The position numbers were made by a program, and so were the translations under genes. 64,000 bases of DNA from NCBI GenBank assembly GCA_020633075.1, contig JACKEI010000002.1, positions 1,364,001-1,428,000 on the forward strand. The letters run 5' to 3'. The first letter of the stretch is position 1; each line of letters starts with the position of its first letter. Shown here piece after piece: positions 27,563-36,180 of the stretch. The DNA comes from Sandaracinaceae bacterium (GTDB taxonomy: Bacteria > Myxococcota_A > Polyangia > Polyangiales > Houyiibacteriaceae). A model generated the notes under the pieces. That model ran no database searches. It saw nothing but the letters and a program-made list of their open reading frames with translations, and was not told the origin of the DNA.

Positions 27563-27874
27563 GATGTCTCCGCTTGTCTAGAGTGCGCCGCGCACTGCAT
27601 GTGCCAGCTGCCCTGCGACCGTAGAAAGCCGAGCGGTGCGCGCCTACCTCCCTAGGGGGGTAGTGGGCGGGATTCTCCGAATCTCGTCTGCCTCGGAAAC
27701 CGCCTCCCCGGCGTGAGGTCAGCCAACCCGCGCGAGCGATGCGCGTTTCCCTAGACCCACGCCAGCGACACTGGGTTGGTTCGATGCCCTGCCACCACGG
27801 CGATCGAGAACGGCTGGAGCGCGGCCACGATGGCCTCGGTGGTCGGGGCGCTGCCGAGCCGTGCGTGGCCCGGC
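27563..27874. other. Intergenic region with palindrome, no gene seen
   Basis: The 312 bases lie upstream of the exported protein and downstream of the luciferase-like gene. I found no convincing coding frame. The notable element is the palindrome at 27645-27662. Confidence 0.6.
27645..27662. promoter_or_regulatory. 18-bp near-perfect palindrome
   Basis: TACCTCCCTAGGGGGGTA is self-complementary except for one mismatched pair and is centred on CCTAGG. It sits 83-100 bases upstream of the exported-protein start, a usual place for a regulator site. Confidence 0.4.
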
Positions 27875-28873
27875 TCAGCCCGCGCCAGCGATGTCAGCGA
27901 CAATCTCGTAGGAGCGGAGGCGCGCGTCATGGTCGAAGACCTGCGTCGCCACGATGACCTCGTCGGCGTCCGTGTCCGCCACCAGCGCGCGCAGCCCGCG
28001 CGCCACCGTCTCGCGTGAGCCAACCGTGGAGCGCGCGAGCAGCCGCTGCATGCCCGCGATCTCGGCGGCGCTCAGCACCGCGCGGACGTCGTCCACGGGC
28101 CGTGGCAGCTTGCTGGGCTTGCCCCGCCGCAGCCGGATGAAGGCCTGCATGAGCGAGCTCGCCAGATACTCGGCCTGCTCGTCCGTGTCCGCCGCGATCA
28201 GGGTGGTGGCCACCATCACGTGGGGCGCCTCGAGCTGCTCCGAAGGGCGAAACACCTCGCGGTAGAGCGCGAGCGCTTGCAACAGCAAGTCCGGCGCGAA
28301 GTGCGAAGCGAACGCGAAGGGCAGCCCGAGCTTACCCGCCAGCTCGGCGCTGTAGAGGCTGGAGCCCAGCAGCCACAGAGGCACGCGCAGCCCTTCACCC
28401 GGCACGGCGTGGATGTCCTGGCTGGGCTGCGGGTCACCGAAGTAGCGCTGCAGCTCCAGCAGGTCGCGCGGGAAGGCGTCCGGGTGCAGAGACTCACGCG
28501 TGGCGTCCCTCCGCAGCGCCCGCATGGTGCGCTGGTCCGTGCCCGGCGCGCGACCAATGCCCAGGTCGATGCGCCCCGGGTGCAGCGCGGCGAGCGTGCC
28601 GAACTGCTCGGCGATGACCAAGGGGGCGTGGTTGGGCAGCATGACCCCACCCGAACCCACCCGGATGGTGCGGGTGCCAGCGGCCACGTGCGCGATGACC
28701 ACCGCCGTGGCCGCGCTCGCGATGCCGGGCATGTTGTGGTGCTCCGCCAGCCAGAAGCGCCGGTAGCCAAGCGCCTCCGCGTGCTGCGCCAGGGACAGGG
28801 AGTTGCGCAGCGCGTCGGTGGCGGTCGCGCCTTCGTTGACGGGCGCGAGGTCGAGGACGGAGAGGGGGATCAT
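27875..28873 (-). CDS. Luciferase-like flavin-dependent monooxygenase (LLM, MsnO8 type)
   Basis: The 332-residue protein opens with IPLSVLDLAPVNEGATATDAL. It then has the LLM core YRRFWLAEHHNMPGIASA, IRVGSGGVMLPNHAPL, EQFGTLAALHPGRIDLGIGR, GTDQRTMRAL and LPFAFASHF. These are the bacterial luciferase-like TIM-barrel motifs of the single-component subgroup often named MsnO8. It should use reduced flavin (FMNH2 or F420) and O2 on an unknown substrate. There is no signal peptide. It lies downstream of the kinase gene on the same strand, with 76 bases between. Confidence 0.9.
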   Translation of the reverse strand: MIPLSVLDLAPVNEGATATDALRNSLSLAQHAEALGYRRFWLAEHHNMPGIASAATAVVIAHVAAGTRTIRVGSGGVMLPNHAPLVIAEQFGTLAALHPGRIDLGIGRAPGTDQRTMRALRRDATRESLHPDAFPRDLLELQRYFGDPQPSQDIHAVPGEGLRVPLWLLGSSLYSAELAGKLGLPFAFASHFAPDLLLQALALYREVFRPSEQLEAPHVMVATTLIAADTDEQAEYLASSLMQAFIRLRRGKPSKLPRPVDDVRAVLSAAEIAGMQRLLARSTVGSRETVARGLRALVADTDADEVIVATQVFDHDARLRSYEIVADIAGAG

Positions 28874-28949
28874 GCAGCCGCTCGGTCGCCCACCAAGGGC
28901 GTCGCGTTACACGGGCCCGTCGGCGCACGAAGCCTGCGCAGCTCGCTCT

Positions 28950-30896
28950 TCACTGGGGCAACTCGGGGACCGAGCGTGGCGACGGGGTCTGCGCTGCTTT
29001 CCGCGTGACCTCCATGTTCACGACGATGCTCACGAAGAGCCCGATGGTCGCGATCAGCGTGGCCTGGGGAGGGAAGAGCCCCGACAGCAGCGTGGTTGCC
29101 CAGAGCGTGGCCGCGACGAGGGCGAGCGACCGGATCGCGGTGAACGCGCCGATGGTGAACACCAGCGCGACGGAGCCAAAGCCCGTGGGCGTCGCGGCGG
29201 TGGAGCTGACCCCGAGTTGCCCGAGGTAGGCGTCCGAGACGGTGACGGCGATGACCGCGATGTACCAGAGCCCCCACGTGATCCGGTTGAACCTGTTGGT
29301 GAGGAGGCGTCGCCGCATGAGCAGCAGCCCCACCGTGAAGAACGCGAGGATGGTGCCATCCAGCTGCAGCTGTTCCTGGATGCTCATGGCCTGCCCCGTG
29401 CGCTGCTCTTCCAGATAGGCGGCCGTGGACGCCCCGGTTCCGAACAGCAAGAACGCGCCCATGAACAAGTAGCGCGGCACGGAGGACACCTTGGCGTCCA
29501 TCTCGTGAGCCCGTCGCGCGTTGGCCTGCTCCAGCTCGCGTGCGTCGCTCAGCTCTCGCTCCAGCTTCGCCAGACGGGCTTCCAGCCCGGCGTTTGCTTC
29601 GGGCAGCGCGGCAAGCAAGGCCCTCGCCGCAGGCGCGTTGCGCAACGCGAGCTCACGCTCGCAGGACTGTTCCAGGCAGCGCTGCAGTCCGTGACGAGCG
29701 GCGCGGTTCTCTCCCCACTGCTGCAGGCTCTGCTCGAGACCGAAGCGACTCTCCGCGAGCAACACGGCCACGTCGCTGCCCAGTAGCGCGGCCTCGTCGC
29801 GATGCACACGCTGCTCGGCTTGCTCCAGCTTGGACAGCGCGGACGCGGCGATGGCCTGCGACGCGCGGTGGGCCCTGTGTGTCATGAGGGCCTCGCGAAC
29901 GTGGTCCACCGAGGCGGTGCGCACCGAGCGGTCGGGATGCGTCGCAGCGACACACAGCTCGGCGAGGTCCGCGGGCACGGTTGCGGGGTACTCTGTGGGC
30001 TCTCGCGGCTGCGACAGCATCACCGCGCACAGCACTTCGTTCACGGAGCGCCCGTGGTGCAGCATCTGACCGGTCAGCACCTCGTGCAGCGCAGCCCCCA
30101 GCAAGTAGACGTCCGTGCGCGCGTCGGCCGAGCTCGGGTCGAGCACCATCTCGGGTGCCATGTACGCGGGCGTGCCCACGACGCGCTTGTCGACCAGCGT
30201 GCTCGCGTGGCACGCCACCCCCCAGTCCAGCAGATACACCTCGCCAAAGGCCCCAATCATGACGTTGTCGGGTTTGATGTCGCGGTGGATGACGCCGCGG
30301 TCGTGTGCGAAGCGGAGCGCGTTGCACACGTTCTCCAAGACATGCAGGTGGAAGGGCAGGCCGCGTTCGTGGGAGCTCCCGAGCTTGGACCACATCGGGT
30401 GCTCTGGGTGGTGGAGCAGCTCGCGCCACGACACACCGTCCACCCGCTTCATCACGAGCACGGGGAGGCCGTCTTGGTCGCTGCCCAGGACGTGCACCGG
30501 GACGATGTTCGGATGCTCGAGGGCCCCCATGACCCGCGCCTCGGCCATCAGCGCCTTCTCGGCGCGTTCCGTCGCGTTCCCAGGGTGCGGCCGCTTGATC
30601 GCCACCTCACGGTTCAGCGCGCGCTGCCGTGCCGCATACACCACGCCCATCCCGCCCGTGCCGAGGACACTCAGCAGCTGAAGGTCTGCTGCCCGCGCGC
30701 CAAGCTCTGGACCCGTGGCGGTCGAGAGACCATGACCGCCCTCGTCCAGCGAGACCAGTGGGAGCGCGGCGTCCCCGGAGTCACCGAACAGCCCCGACCG
30801 ACCAATGGTGGCGTCCACCGCGACGGTGTCGTCGAGCTCAGCCAGGATCTGAGTCACCCGTTGGGCAACGGCGGGGTCGTGTGCGGCAGCGCTCAT
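28950..30896 (-). CDS. Ser/Thr protein kinase with multi-span C-terminal membrane domain
   Basis: The 648-residue protein has an N-terminal leader of about 70 residues, then a kinase domain: LGTGGMGVVY, Lys101, HRDIKPDN (205-212) and DWG in place of DFG (225-227). DWG is seen in other active bacterial kinases, so activity is likely. A coiled-coil or helical part (about 340-470) follows with many Glu/Arg/Leu heptads. The last 170 residues hold several transmembrane helices (YLFMGAFLLFGTGA, GLWYIAVIAVTVSDAYLG, ATLIATIGLFVSIVVNM). GAGGAA precedes the ATG by six bases. It is divergent from the propeller lipoprotein. Confidence 0.9.
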   Translation of the reverse strand: MSAAAHDPAVAQRVTQILAELDDTVAVDATIGRSGLFGDSGDAALPLVSLDEGGHGLSTATGPELGARAADLQLLSVLGTGGMGVVYAARQRALNREVAIKRPHPGNATERAEKALMAEARVMGALEHPNIVPVHVLGSDQDGLPVLVMKRVDGVSWRELLHHPEHPMWSKLGSSHERGLPFHLHVLENVCNALRFAHDRGVIHRDIKPDNVMIGAFGEVYLLDWGVACHASTLVDKRVVGTPAYMAPEMVLDPSSADARTDVYLLGAALHEVLTGQMLHHGRSVNEVLCAVMLSQPREPTEYPATVPADLAELCVAATHPDRSVRTASVDHVREALMTHRAHRASQAIAASALSKLEQAEQRVHRDEAALLGSDVAVLLAESRFGLEQSLQQWGENRAARHGLQRCLEQSCERELALRNAPAARALLAALPEANAGLEARLAKLERELSDARELEQANARRAHEMDAKVSSVPRYLFMGAFLLFGTGASTAAYLEEQRTGQAMSIQEQLQLDGTILAFFTVGLLLMRRRLLTNRFNRITWGLWYIAVIAVTVSDAYLGQLGVSSTAATPTGFGSVALVFTIGAFTAIRSLALVAATLWATTLLSGLFPPQATLIATIGLFVSIVVNMEVTRKAAQTPSPRSVPELPQ

Positions 30897-31095
30897 GCGT
30901 GTTCCTCAGGCGCGGCCCAGCATGTACCAAGACGGCGTTCTTGTTCGCGCGAATCGACCGCTGTCGCGGGTGCCGGCGCGTGGGCCATTTCGCGGCGCGC
31001 CCGCAGGGGTCCGCTCTCCGCCTCTCTCTCACACGGATCTCACAGGAGGCGGTTCGACCCTCCCGGGGTGGGCCCTCAGCGCCTACGGTGCGGGC
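30897..31095. promoter_or_regulatory. Divergent promoter region
   Basis: The 199-base gap separates the starts of the divergent kinase (30896) and propeller lipoprotein (31096) genes and must hold promoters for both. No box could be assigned with confidence. The GGTTCGACC at 31043-31051 looks like a tRNA T-loop by chance only. Confidence 0.4.
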
Positions 31096-33231
31096 ATGTC
31101 ATGGCAACCCGCTACCTCTTGGTCTCGTCTCGTCTCTTTGCTCGCCAGCCTCGCCTTCGGGTGTGGCCCAGGGGGTGACGCTCCGCCCGACATGGGGCCG
31201 CTCGACGGGGCCGTGGACGTGGGCCCGAGCGACACGACCCCGCCTCGCGGCGACATCACCTTTCCGATGATGGACGCCTTCACGCAGGCGGCCGAGACGC
31301 TCGTCCGAGGCACCGCCAGCGACGAGGTGGGCGTGGTGTCCGTCACGGTCAACGGCGTCGTGGCCGACACCGACGACGACTTCGCCACCTGGTCCGCCAA
31401 CGTTGCTCTCGGCGACCGCGACACGGAGGTGCGCGTGGTGATCAGCGACGCCGCCGGCGGGCGCACCACGCTCTCGCGCAGCATCACCCGCTTCTTCCCG
31501 TTCGAAGCGCCGTACGGTGCCCACCTGGACACCGCGAACGACCGCTTCGTGTACGTGTCCAACGACGCGGTCGTGGGACCCCGGCTGATGGCGGCGGACA
31601 TTGGCGCCCAAGACGTCCGCGTGCTGACGTCGCTCGCCGCCTTCGGTGAGGGCGCGGACCGACCCGTTGCGTTGGCCTACGACAGCATGCGCGACCGCTG
31701 GGTGTTCGGGGCGCGCGTGGCCGGCGCGATGGGCTCGCGCGGGCTCTACACCTTCCGCGAGAGCACCGGGTTCGCGCCTCTCTCCAACACCACCACGCAC
31801 CCCGCGGCGGCGGTCATCGAGAACGCCGTCTACATCGAGTACGACCCCACGCAGGACGTGCTCTACGTCATCGACGGGGCCAGCGCGAGCATCGTCGCCG
31901 TGGACGCAGACAGCGGCGACCGCACGGTGCTCTCGTCGCCCACGGTACCCAACGCGAGCGCGCCGCTCCTGGGCGTTCCCACTGCGGCCCGTGTCAGCGC
32001 GGACGGCAGCACGCTCTACGTCGTCGACCGCACCGGCGGCCTCATGGCCATCGACACCAGCAGCGGCGCGCGCACGCCAATCTCCGATAGCACGCTGGGT
32101 AGCGGCCCCGCGCTCACTACCACGATGGGGCTCGCGCTGGACGAGGCCAACGACCGCGCGTTCGTGTACGACGCGGCGCTCAGCCGCGCCATCGTGGAAG
32201 TGGACCTGAGCTCCGGTGACCGCAGCGTGCTGGCCGACAACACGGGCGGCGAGCCCTCGCTGCGCGACGCGCGCGCCCTGTTCTACGACCCCTTCCGTGA
32301 GGCGGTCGTGCTGGGCGCAGACGTGAGCAACGCGCTGCTCGCTGTCTCCACGGTGGACGGTGAGCGCACCACACTGCTGCGCAGCGGCTTCCCGCGCACC
32401 TTCGAGCCCACGCAGCCCCGCGACGCGCTGGCGCTCGGGGACGCCCTCTACGTGGCGGTCGCCAACCCCGGCTTCACGGGCATCCTGCGCATCGGCAGCG
32501 ACGGCGCGCGCACGGAGCACATAGACCTCGCCGGCCGCGTGGTCACGCTGCTGGAGCCCGTCCCCGGGCAGCGCGCGCTCTTCGGGCTCAACCAGGACAC
32601 CAACGGCGCGATCTATCGGCTGGACCTCGACGCGCGCACCGTGTCGGTGGTGCGTGACGGGACGTCCCCCGGGATCGCGACGCCGGGCTATGCGGGGCTC
32701 GCGCCGCTGTCCGCCGACGACGTGCTGGTGCTCTCCGACGACAGCGCGACCGTGGGGCGCCCCGTCATCGTGGCGCGGGTGGACGTGAGCAGCGGACGGG
32801 CCACCTTGCTGTCGGGGCCCACCACACCGGACACGAACCTCCCCTTGATGTCCGTGTTCACCCTCGCCGTGGACGCCGAGCGCGATCGCGCGCTGGTGGG
32901 CGCGTTCGGCCCGTCGGCCCTGTTCGCGGTGGACCTCGGCAGCGGCGCGCGCTCGTTGTTCGCGGAGGCGCCAGCCAGCGGGCCGCTCGTCGGGCAGCTC
33001 TCCGGCCCCGTGCTCATGGACGGACGCATCTTCGCGATCCTCGACGGCCGCGACGTTGTCGCGCTCCACCCGACCACCGGCGCCCGCACGCTCGTCGCCG
33101 CCAACGTCTCGCCCGCCCGCTGGCTGAACACCCTCCACGTGGACGGCGACCGGCTCATCGCGGTGGAAGGGGGTGGCAACGTGCTGCAGGTGGAGCCCGA
33201 GAGCGGTGCGGTCTTGTCCCTGCACCGCTGA
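31096..33231 (+). CDS. Lipoprotein with Ig-like N-terminal domain and beta-propeller
   Basis: The ATG at 31096 gives 711 residues. A lipoprotein signal (LVSLLASLAFGC) is followed by a short Asp/Gly/Pro linker (PPDMGPLDGAVDVGPSD). An Ig-like domain spans about residues 50-140 (VSVTVNGVVADTDDDFATW, GGRTTLSRSI). The rest is a propeller with repeated ALYVVDR/VDLSSGDRS/GARTPI blades of 45-50 residues that recur about ten times. It is likely anchored at the cell surface and may bind a ligand or act as a scaffold; no catalytic residues are recognised. Confidence 0.8.
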   Translation: MSWQPATSWSRLVSLLASLAFGCGPGGDAPPDMGPLDGAVDVGPSDTTPPRGDITFPMMDAFTQAAETLVRGTASDEVGVVSVTVNGVVADTDDDFATWSANVALGDRDTEVRVVISDAAGGRTTLSRSITRFFPFEAPYGAHLDTANDRFVYVSNDAVVGPRLMAADIGAQDVRVLTSLAAFGEGADRPVALAYDSMRDRWVFGARVAGAMGSRGLYTFRESTGFAPLSNTTTHPAAAVIENAVYIEYDPTQDVLYVIDGASASIVAVDADSGDRTVLSSPTVPNASAPLLGVPTAARVSADGSTLYVVDRTGGLMAIDTSSGARTPISDSTLGSGPALTTTMGLALDEANDRAFVYDAALSRAIVEVDLSSGDRSVLADNTGGEPSLRDARALFYDPFREAVVLGADVSNALLAVSTVDGERTTLLRSGFPRTFEPTQPRDALALGDALYVAVANPGFTGILRIGSDGARTEHIDLAGRVVTLLEPVPGQRALFGLNQDTNGAIYRLDLDARTVSVVRDGTSPGIATPGYAGLAPLSADDVLVLSDDSATVGRPVIVARVDVSSGRATLLSGPTTPDTNLPLMSVFTLAVDAERDRALVGAFGPSALFAVDLGSGARSLFAEAPASGPLVGQLSGPVLMDGRIFAILDGRDVVALHPTTGARTLVAANVSPARWLNTLHVDGDRLIAVEGGGNVLQVEPESGAVLSLHR

Positions 33232-33308
33232 GCCGCGGGCGGGAGCCAGTGCGCGCGGCGGCAATCTTCACACGCCATCGCGCACGGTCCCGCGCACCCA
33301 GACGCGCA

Positions 33309-33328
33309 GCGCCTCAACCGGGAGGCGC
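33309..33328. terminator. Bidirectional hairpin between convergent genes
   Basis: GCGCCTC (33309-33315) and GAGGCGC (33322-33328) form a perfect seven-base stem with a six-base loop. It lies in the 110-base gap between the convergent propeller and dual-kinase genes. There is no T-run. Confidence 0.4.
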
Positions 33329-33341
33329 GGCCGGCGACGTC

Positions 33342-36059
33342 TCAGTTCCAGGGGTCCACGACGTCCGGGGCCACGGTGCGTGCGGGGCGCATCTCGCTCG
33401 CCGGCGCGGCGGGGACGTCCACCGCGGAAGGGGGGCTTCCGGTCTGACCGCTGCGGCCGGAGCCGGAGCCCGACGCGCCGCTCGAAGAGCGGGACGAGCC
33501 CGAGCTGGAGGCGGAGGAGCTCGATCCCGAGCCTGAGCTCGATCCCGAGCCCGAGTCGCTGGCGCTGAGCGCGACGTCGAGCTCGTCGGGGGAGTCGGTG
33601 GACACCGCCACGAGCACGCTCCGGTACCCACTCAGCGTGACCGACAGGCGCGCTTCGGGTGCGTCTTCGGCCACGAAGTAGTCGAGAGGCGTGTTGCCGA
33701 TCAGTGCGTCGTCCAGCGACACCATGGCTCCGGGTGGTTGGGACACGATGCGCACCGTGCGACCCATGGGAGCGGCGGGCTCCGCCTGGACGGGGAGCGC
33801 GGCAGCTGCCGCACGTGGGGGCGTCTGCGTGGTGGTGACAGGCACGTGCACCGGCGTGGCGGCACGCTGTCCGCCCGGTCCGGCCTGTGTCGACGGGGCG
33901 GCGTCGCGCGCTCCGAGCAGCCCGGCCACGCTGGGGCTTCCGAGCGCGTACAGCACGGCGAGCGCCACGCCTGCGCAGGCGGCGAGCCCCACGGTGCCAC
34001 CGGCCGCCCAGGCCAGCGCTCTCCCCACGCGGCGTGGCGCGCGCGTGAGCTTCGGCGCGGGGGCGCCAGCGGGGCGTGCGGCCACGTGGGAGATCCGCTC
34101 GAGCGGGGGCAGGTCCGCCAGCAGCGCGTCCATGGTGGGGTAGCGTTGGGTGGGGTCCTTGGCCAGCATGCGCAGCACGATGCGCCCGAGCTCGGGCTCG
34201 TCCCGCGTCAGCCTCACGTGCGCCGGCGGCGCGACCGAGCGGTGCTGGTACAGGATGTTCATGAAGGTGTCGCCGTTGAAGGGCACCAAGCCGGTGAGCA
34301 TCTCGTAGAAGATGACCCCCAGCGCGTAGACGTCCGTGCGCACGTCCACCGGCTCCCCGGACGCCTGCTCCGGCGACATGTACTGCGGCGTGCCAAAGAC
34401 CATGTCGCCTTGCGTGATGCTCTTGGCGCTGGCCACCTTGGCCACCCCGAAGTCCAGCACCTTCACCGTGCGAGGGCCCGTGCCGCGGCCCACCAGGAAG
34501 ATGTTCTCGGGCTTGAGGTCACGGTGGATCACCCGCTGAGCGTGCGCCGCCGCGAGCGCGCTCGCGCACTGGGTCAGCAAGCGCAGCGCGTCGTCGGTGG
34601 GGAGCATGCCGACCTGGATGCGCTCGCGCAGCGTGCAGCCGTCCAGGTACTCCATCACGAAGTACGAGCGCCCGTCGGGCAGGTGCCCAAAGTCCGTGAC
34701 GTCGACGATGTTCGGGTGCCCGATGGCGGCTACCGCGCGCGCCTCCTGTTGGAAGCGCGCGGCCACCTCCGCCGTCACGGCGAGGTCTTCGCGCAGGGCC
34801 TTCAGCGCCACGCGCTTGCCCAGCCCGGTGTGCGTGGCGCCGTAGACCACGCCGTTGCCGCCCTTGCCGAGCGTGGTGTCGATGCGGTAGCGGCCGTCCA
34901 CCACGGTGCCGAACGCGAGCGCGTTGCCGGGGTCGCTCACGCGCGACGCCGAGGCCAGGGCCAACGCGGGCACGGCCGACACTCTGTCGGGGTCGCTCTG
35001 CCGGGACGCCGGGACGAAGTCGCCCACCAGGCTCGCGCGTCCGAAGGAGTCGATGGCGACCTTCAACGCGGCGCGCTGCGCGTCCAGCGTGGGGCCCGCG
35101 ACGCGCGTCACGTGCTGCGCCACGACGCGTGAGCTGGCCGCCCCGCCGAGGGAGCGCGCCACGCCCTCGAGGGCCTCGATGAACTCGTCGGCGCTCTGGA
35201 AGCGCGCGCCTTCGTCGCGCTCCAGCGCCCGGGCCAGCAGGGCGTCGAAGGGCTGCAGGTGCGGGGCCCGCGACGAGGGCGGTGGGACGGGCTCGCTGAG
35301 CATCTTGTTCAGCGTGTCCATGTTGTTCTTGCCACGGAAGAGGCGGCTACCCGTGAGCGCCTCCCACAGGATGACGCCCATGCTGAAGAGGTCGGCCCGC
35401 TGGTCGGCGCTGCCGGTGGCGGCCTGCTCGGGCGCCATGTAGCCGAGCTTGCCCTTGAACTGCCCCGCCCGCGTGGCGGCCAGGCGAATCTCCGCCTTGG
35501 CCACACCGAAGTCGGTCAGCCGGCAGATGCCGTCCGCGCCTACGATCAGGTTGTGGGGCGAGACGTCGCGGTGGACGATGTTGAGCGGCTGCCCCTCGTC
35601 GTCGGTCAGCCGGTGCGCCGCACCCAGCCCCGCGAGCGCGTCCATGGCGATGCGCATGACCACGTCGACCGGCAGCGTGCGCTGATGCTGGGCTTCGTGC
35701 CCGATCAGCGTGCCCAGGTGACAGCCCTCGACGTAGTCCATGACCAGGAAATACCCGTCCCCGCCCGTGTCGCTGATGTCGAGCGTGGGCACCACGTTGG
35801 GGTGACGGATGCGCGCGGCCAGGCGCGCCTCGTCCAGGAACATGGAGATGAACTCCTGCTCGTGCGCCAGGTGCGCGTGCAGCACCTTGATGGCCACCAG
35901 GCGCTCGAAGCCCGCCACCCCCATGGCGCGCCCCACGTAGACCTCCGCCATGCCCCCCGCGGCGAGACGCGTGAGCACCTCGTAGCGTCCGAGCAAGCGC
36001 CCCTCCATGCTGCTTCGTTCCTCACGAAGCGCGTCGTTGGGAGCGGGCGCGATCGACAT
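33342..36059 (-). CDS. Dual-domain Ser/Thr kinase with transmembrane helix and PEGA-like domain
   Basis: The 905-residue protein contains two full kinase domains. The first (about 24-300) has LAAGGMAEVY, Lys58, HRDVSPHN (163-170) with serine in place of the usual lysine, and DFG. The second (about 390-650) has LGKGGNGVVY, HRDLKPEN near 508, DFG and YMSPEQ. A transmembrane helix at about 680-705 and a PEGA-like domain (RIVSQPPGAMVSLDDALIG, about 765-830) follow. The C-terminal part is a Ser/Gly run and then a short basic and acidic tail. A perfect 8-bp inverted repeat lies just before the start. Confidence 0.9.
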   Translation of the reverse strand: MSIAPAPNDALREERSSMEGRLLGRYEVLTRLAAGGMAEVYVGRAMGVAGFERLVAIKVLHAHLAHEQEFISMFLDEARLAARIRHPNVVPTLDISDTGGDGYFLVMDYVEGCHLGTLIGHEAQHQRTLPVDVVMRIAMDALAGLGAAHRLTDDEGQPLNIVHRDVSPHNLIVGADGICRLTDFGVAKAEIRLAATRAGQFKGKLGYMAPEQAATGSADQRADLFSMGVILWEALTGSRLFRGKNNMDTLNKMLSEPVPPPSSRAPHLQPFDALLARALERDEGARFQSADEFIEALEGVARSLGGAASSRVVAQHVTRVAGPTLDAQRAALKVAIDSFGRASLVGDFVPASRQSDPDRVSAVPALALASASRVSDPGNALAFGTVVDGRYRIDTTLGKGGNGVVYGATHTGLGKRVALKALREDLAVTAEVAARFQQEARAVAAIGHPNIVDVTDFGHLPDGRSYFVMEYLDGCTLRERIQVGMLPTDDALRLLTQCASALAAAHAQRVIHRDLKPENIFLVGRGTGPRTVKVLDFGVAKVASAKSITQGDMVFGTPQYMSPEQASGEPVDVRTDVYALGVIFYEMLTGLVPFNGDTFMNILYQHRSVAPPAHVRLTRDEPELGRIVLRMLAKDPTQRYPTMDALLADLPPLERISHVAARPAGAPAPKLTRAPRRVGRALAWAAGGTVGLAACAGVALAVLYALGSPSVAGLLGARDAAPSTQAGPGGQRAATPVHVPVTTTQTPPRAAAAALPVQAEPAAPMGRTVRIVSQPPGAMVSLDDALIGNTPLDYFVAEDAPEARLSVTLSGYRSVLVAVSTDSPDELDVALSASDSGSGSSSGSGSSSSASSSGSSRSSSGASGSGSGRSGQTGSPPSAVDVPAAPASEMRPARTVAPDVVDPWN

Positions 36060-36064
36060 GGTGG

Positions 36065-36094
36065 AGAGGCCTTGGCGGAAGGGGGGAGGCCTCT
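36065..36094. promoter_or_regulatory. 8-bp inverted repeat before the dual-kinase start
   Basis: AGAGGCCT (36065-36072) and AGGCCTCT (36087-36094) are exact complements separated by 14 bases, just six bases before the start codon at 36059. In the mRNA it would form a hairpin that covers the ribosome site; in DNA it could be an operator. Confidence 0.4.
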
Positions 36095-36103
36095 AGGGTA
36101 CAG

Positions 36104-36144
36104 GCTGATGGGGCCGCGGGTGAGGGTAATGCGGCCCTGTCAGC
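36104..36144. terminator. Two-part hairpin between lipoprotein and kinase genes
   Basis: GGGCCGC (36111-36117) pairs with GCGGCCC (36131-36137). An outer GCTGA/TCAGC pair (36104-36108 and 36140-36144) extends the stem past a two-base internal loop. It lies in the 121-base gap between the lipoprotein stop and the kinase start. Confidence 0.4.
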
Positions 36145-36180
36145 GATTTCCGGTCAGGGGTCACCCGACGTGCGGCTTAC

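Noticed and set aside
31040..31052. GGTTCGACC like a tRNA T-loop
   Set aside because: No matching T stem, anticodon arm or acceptor stem around it.
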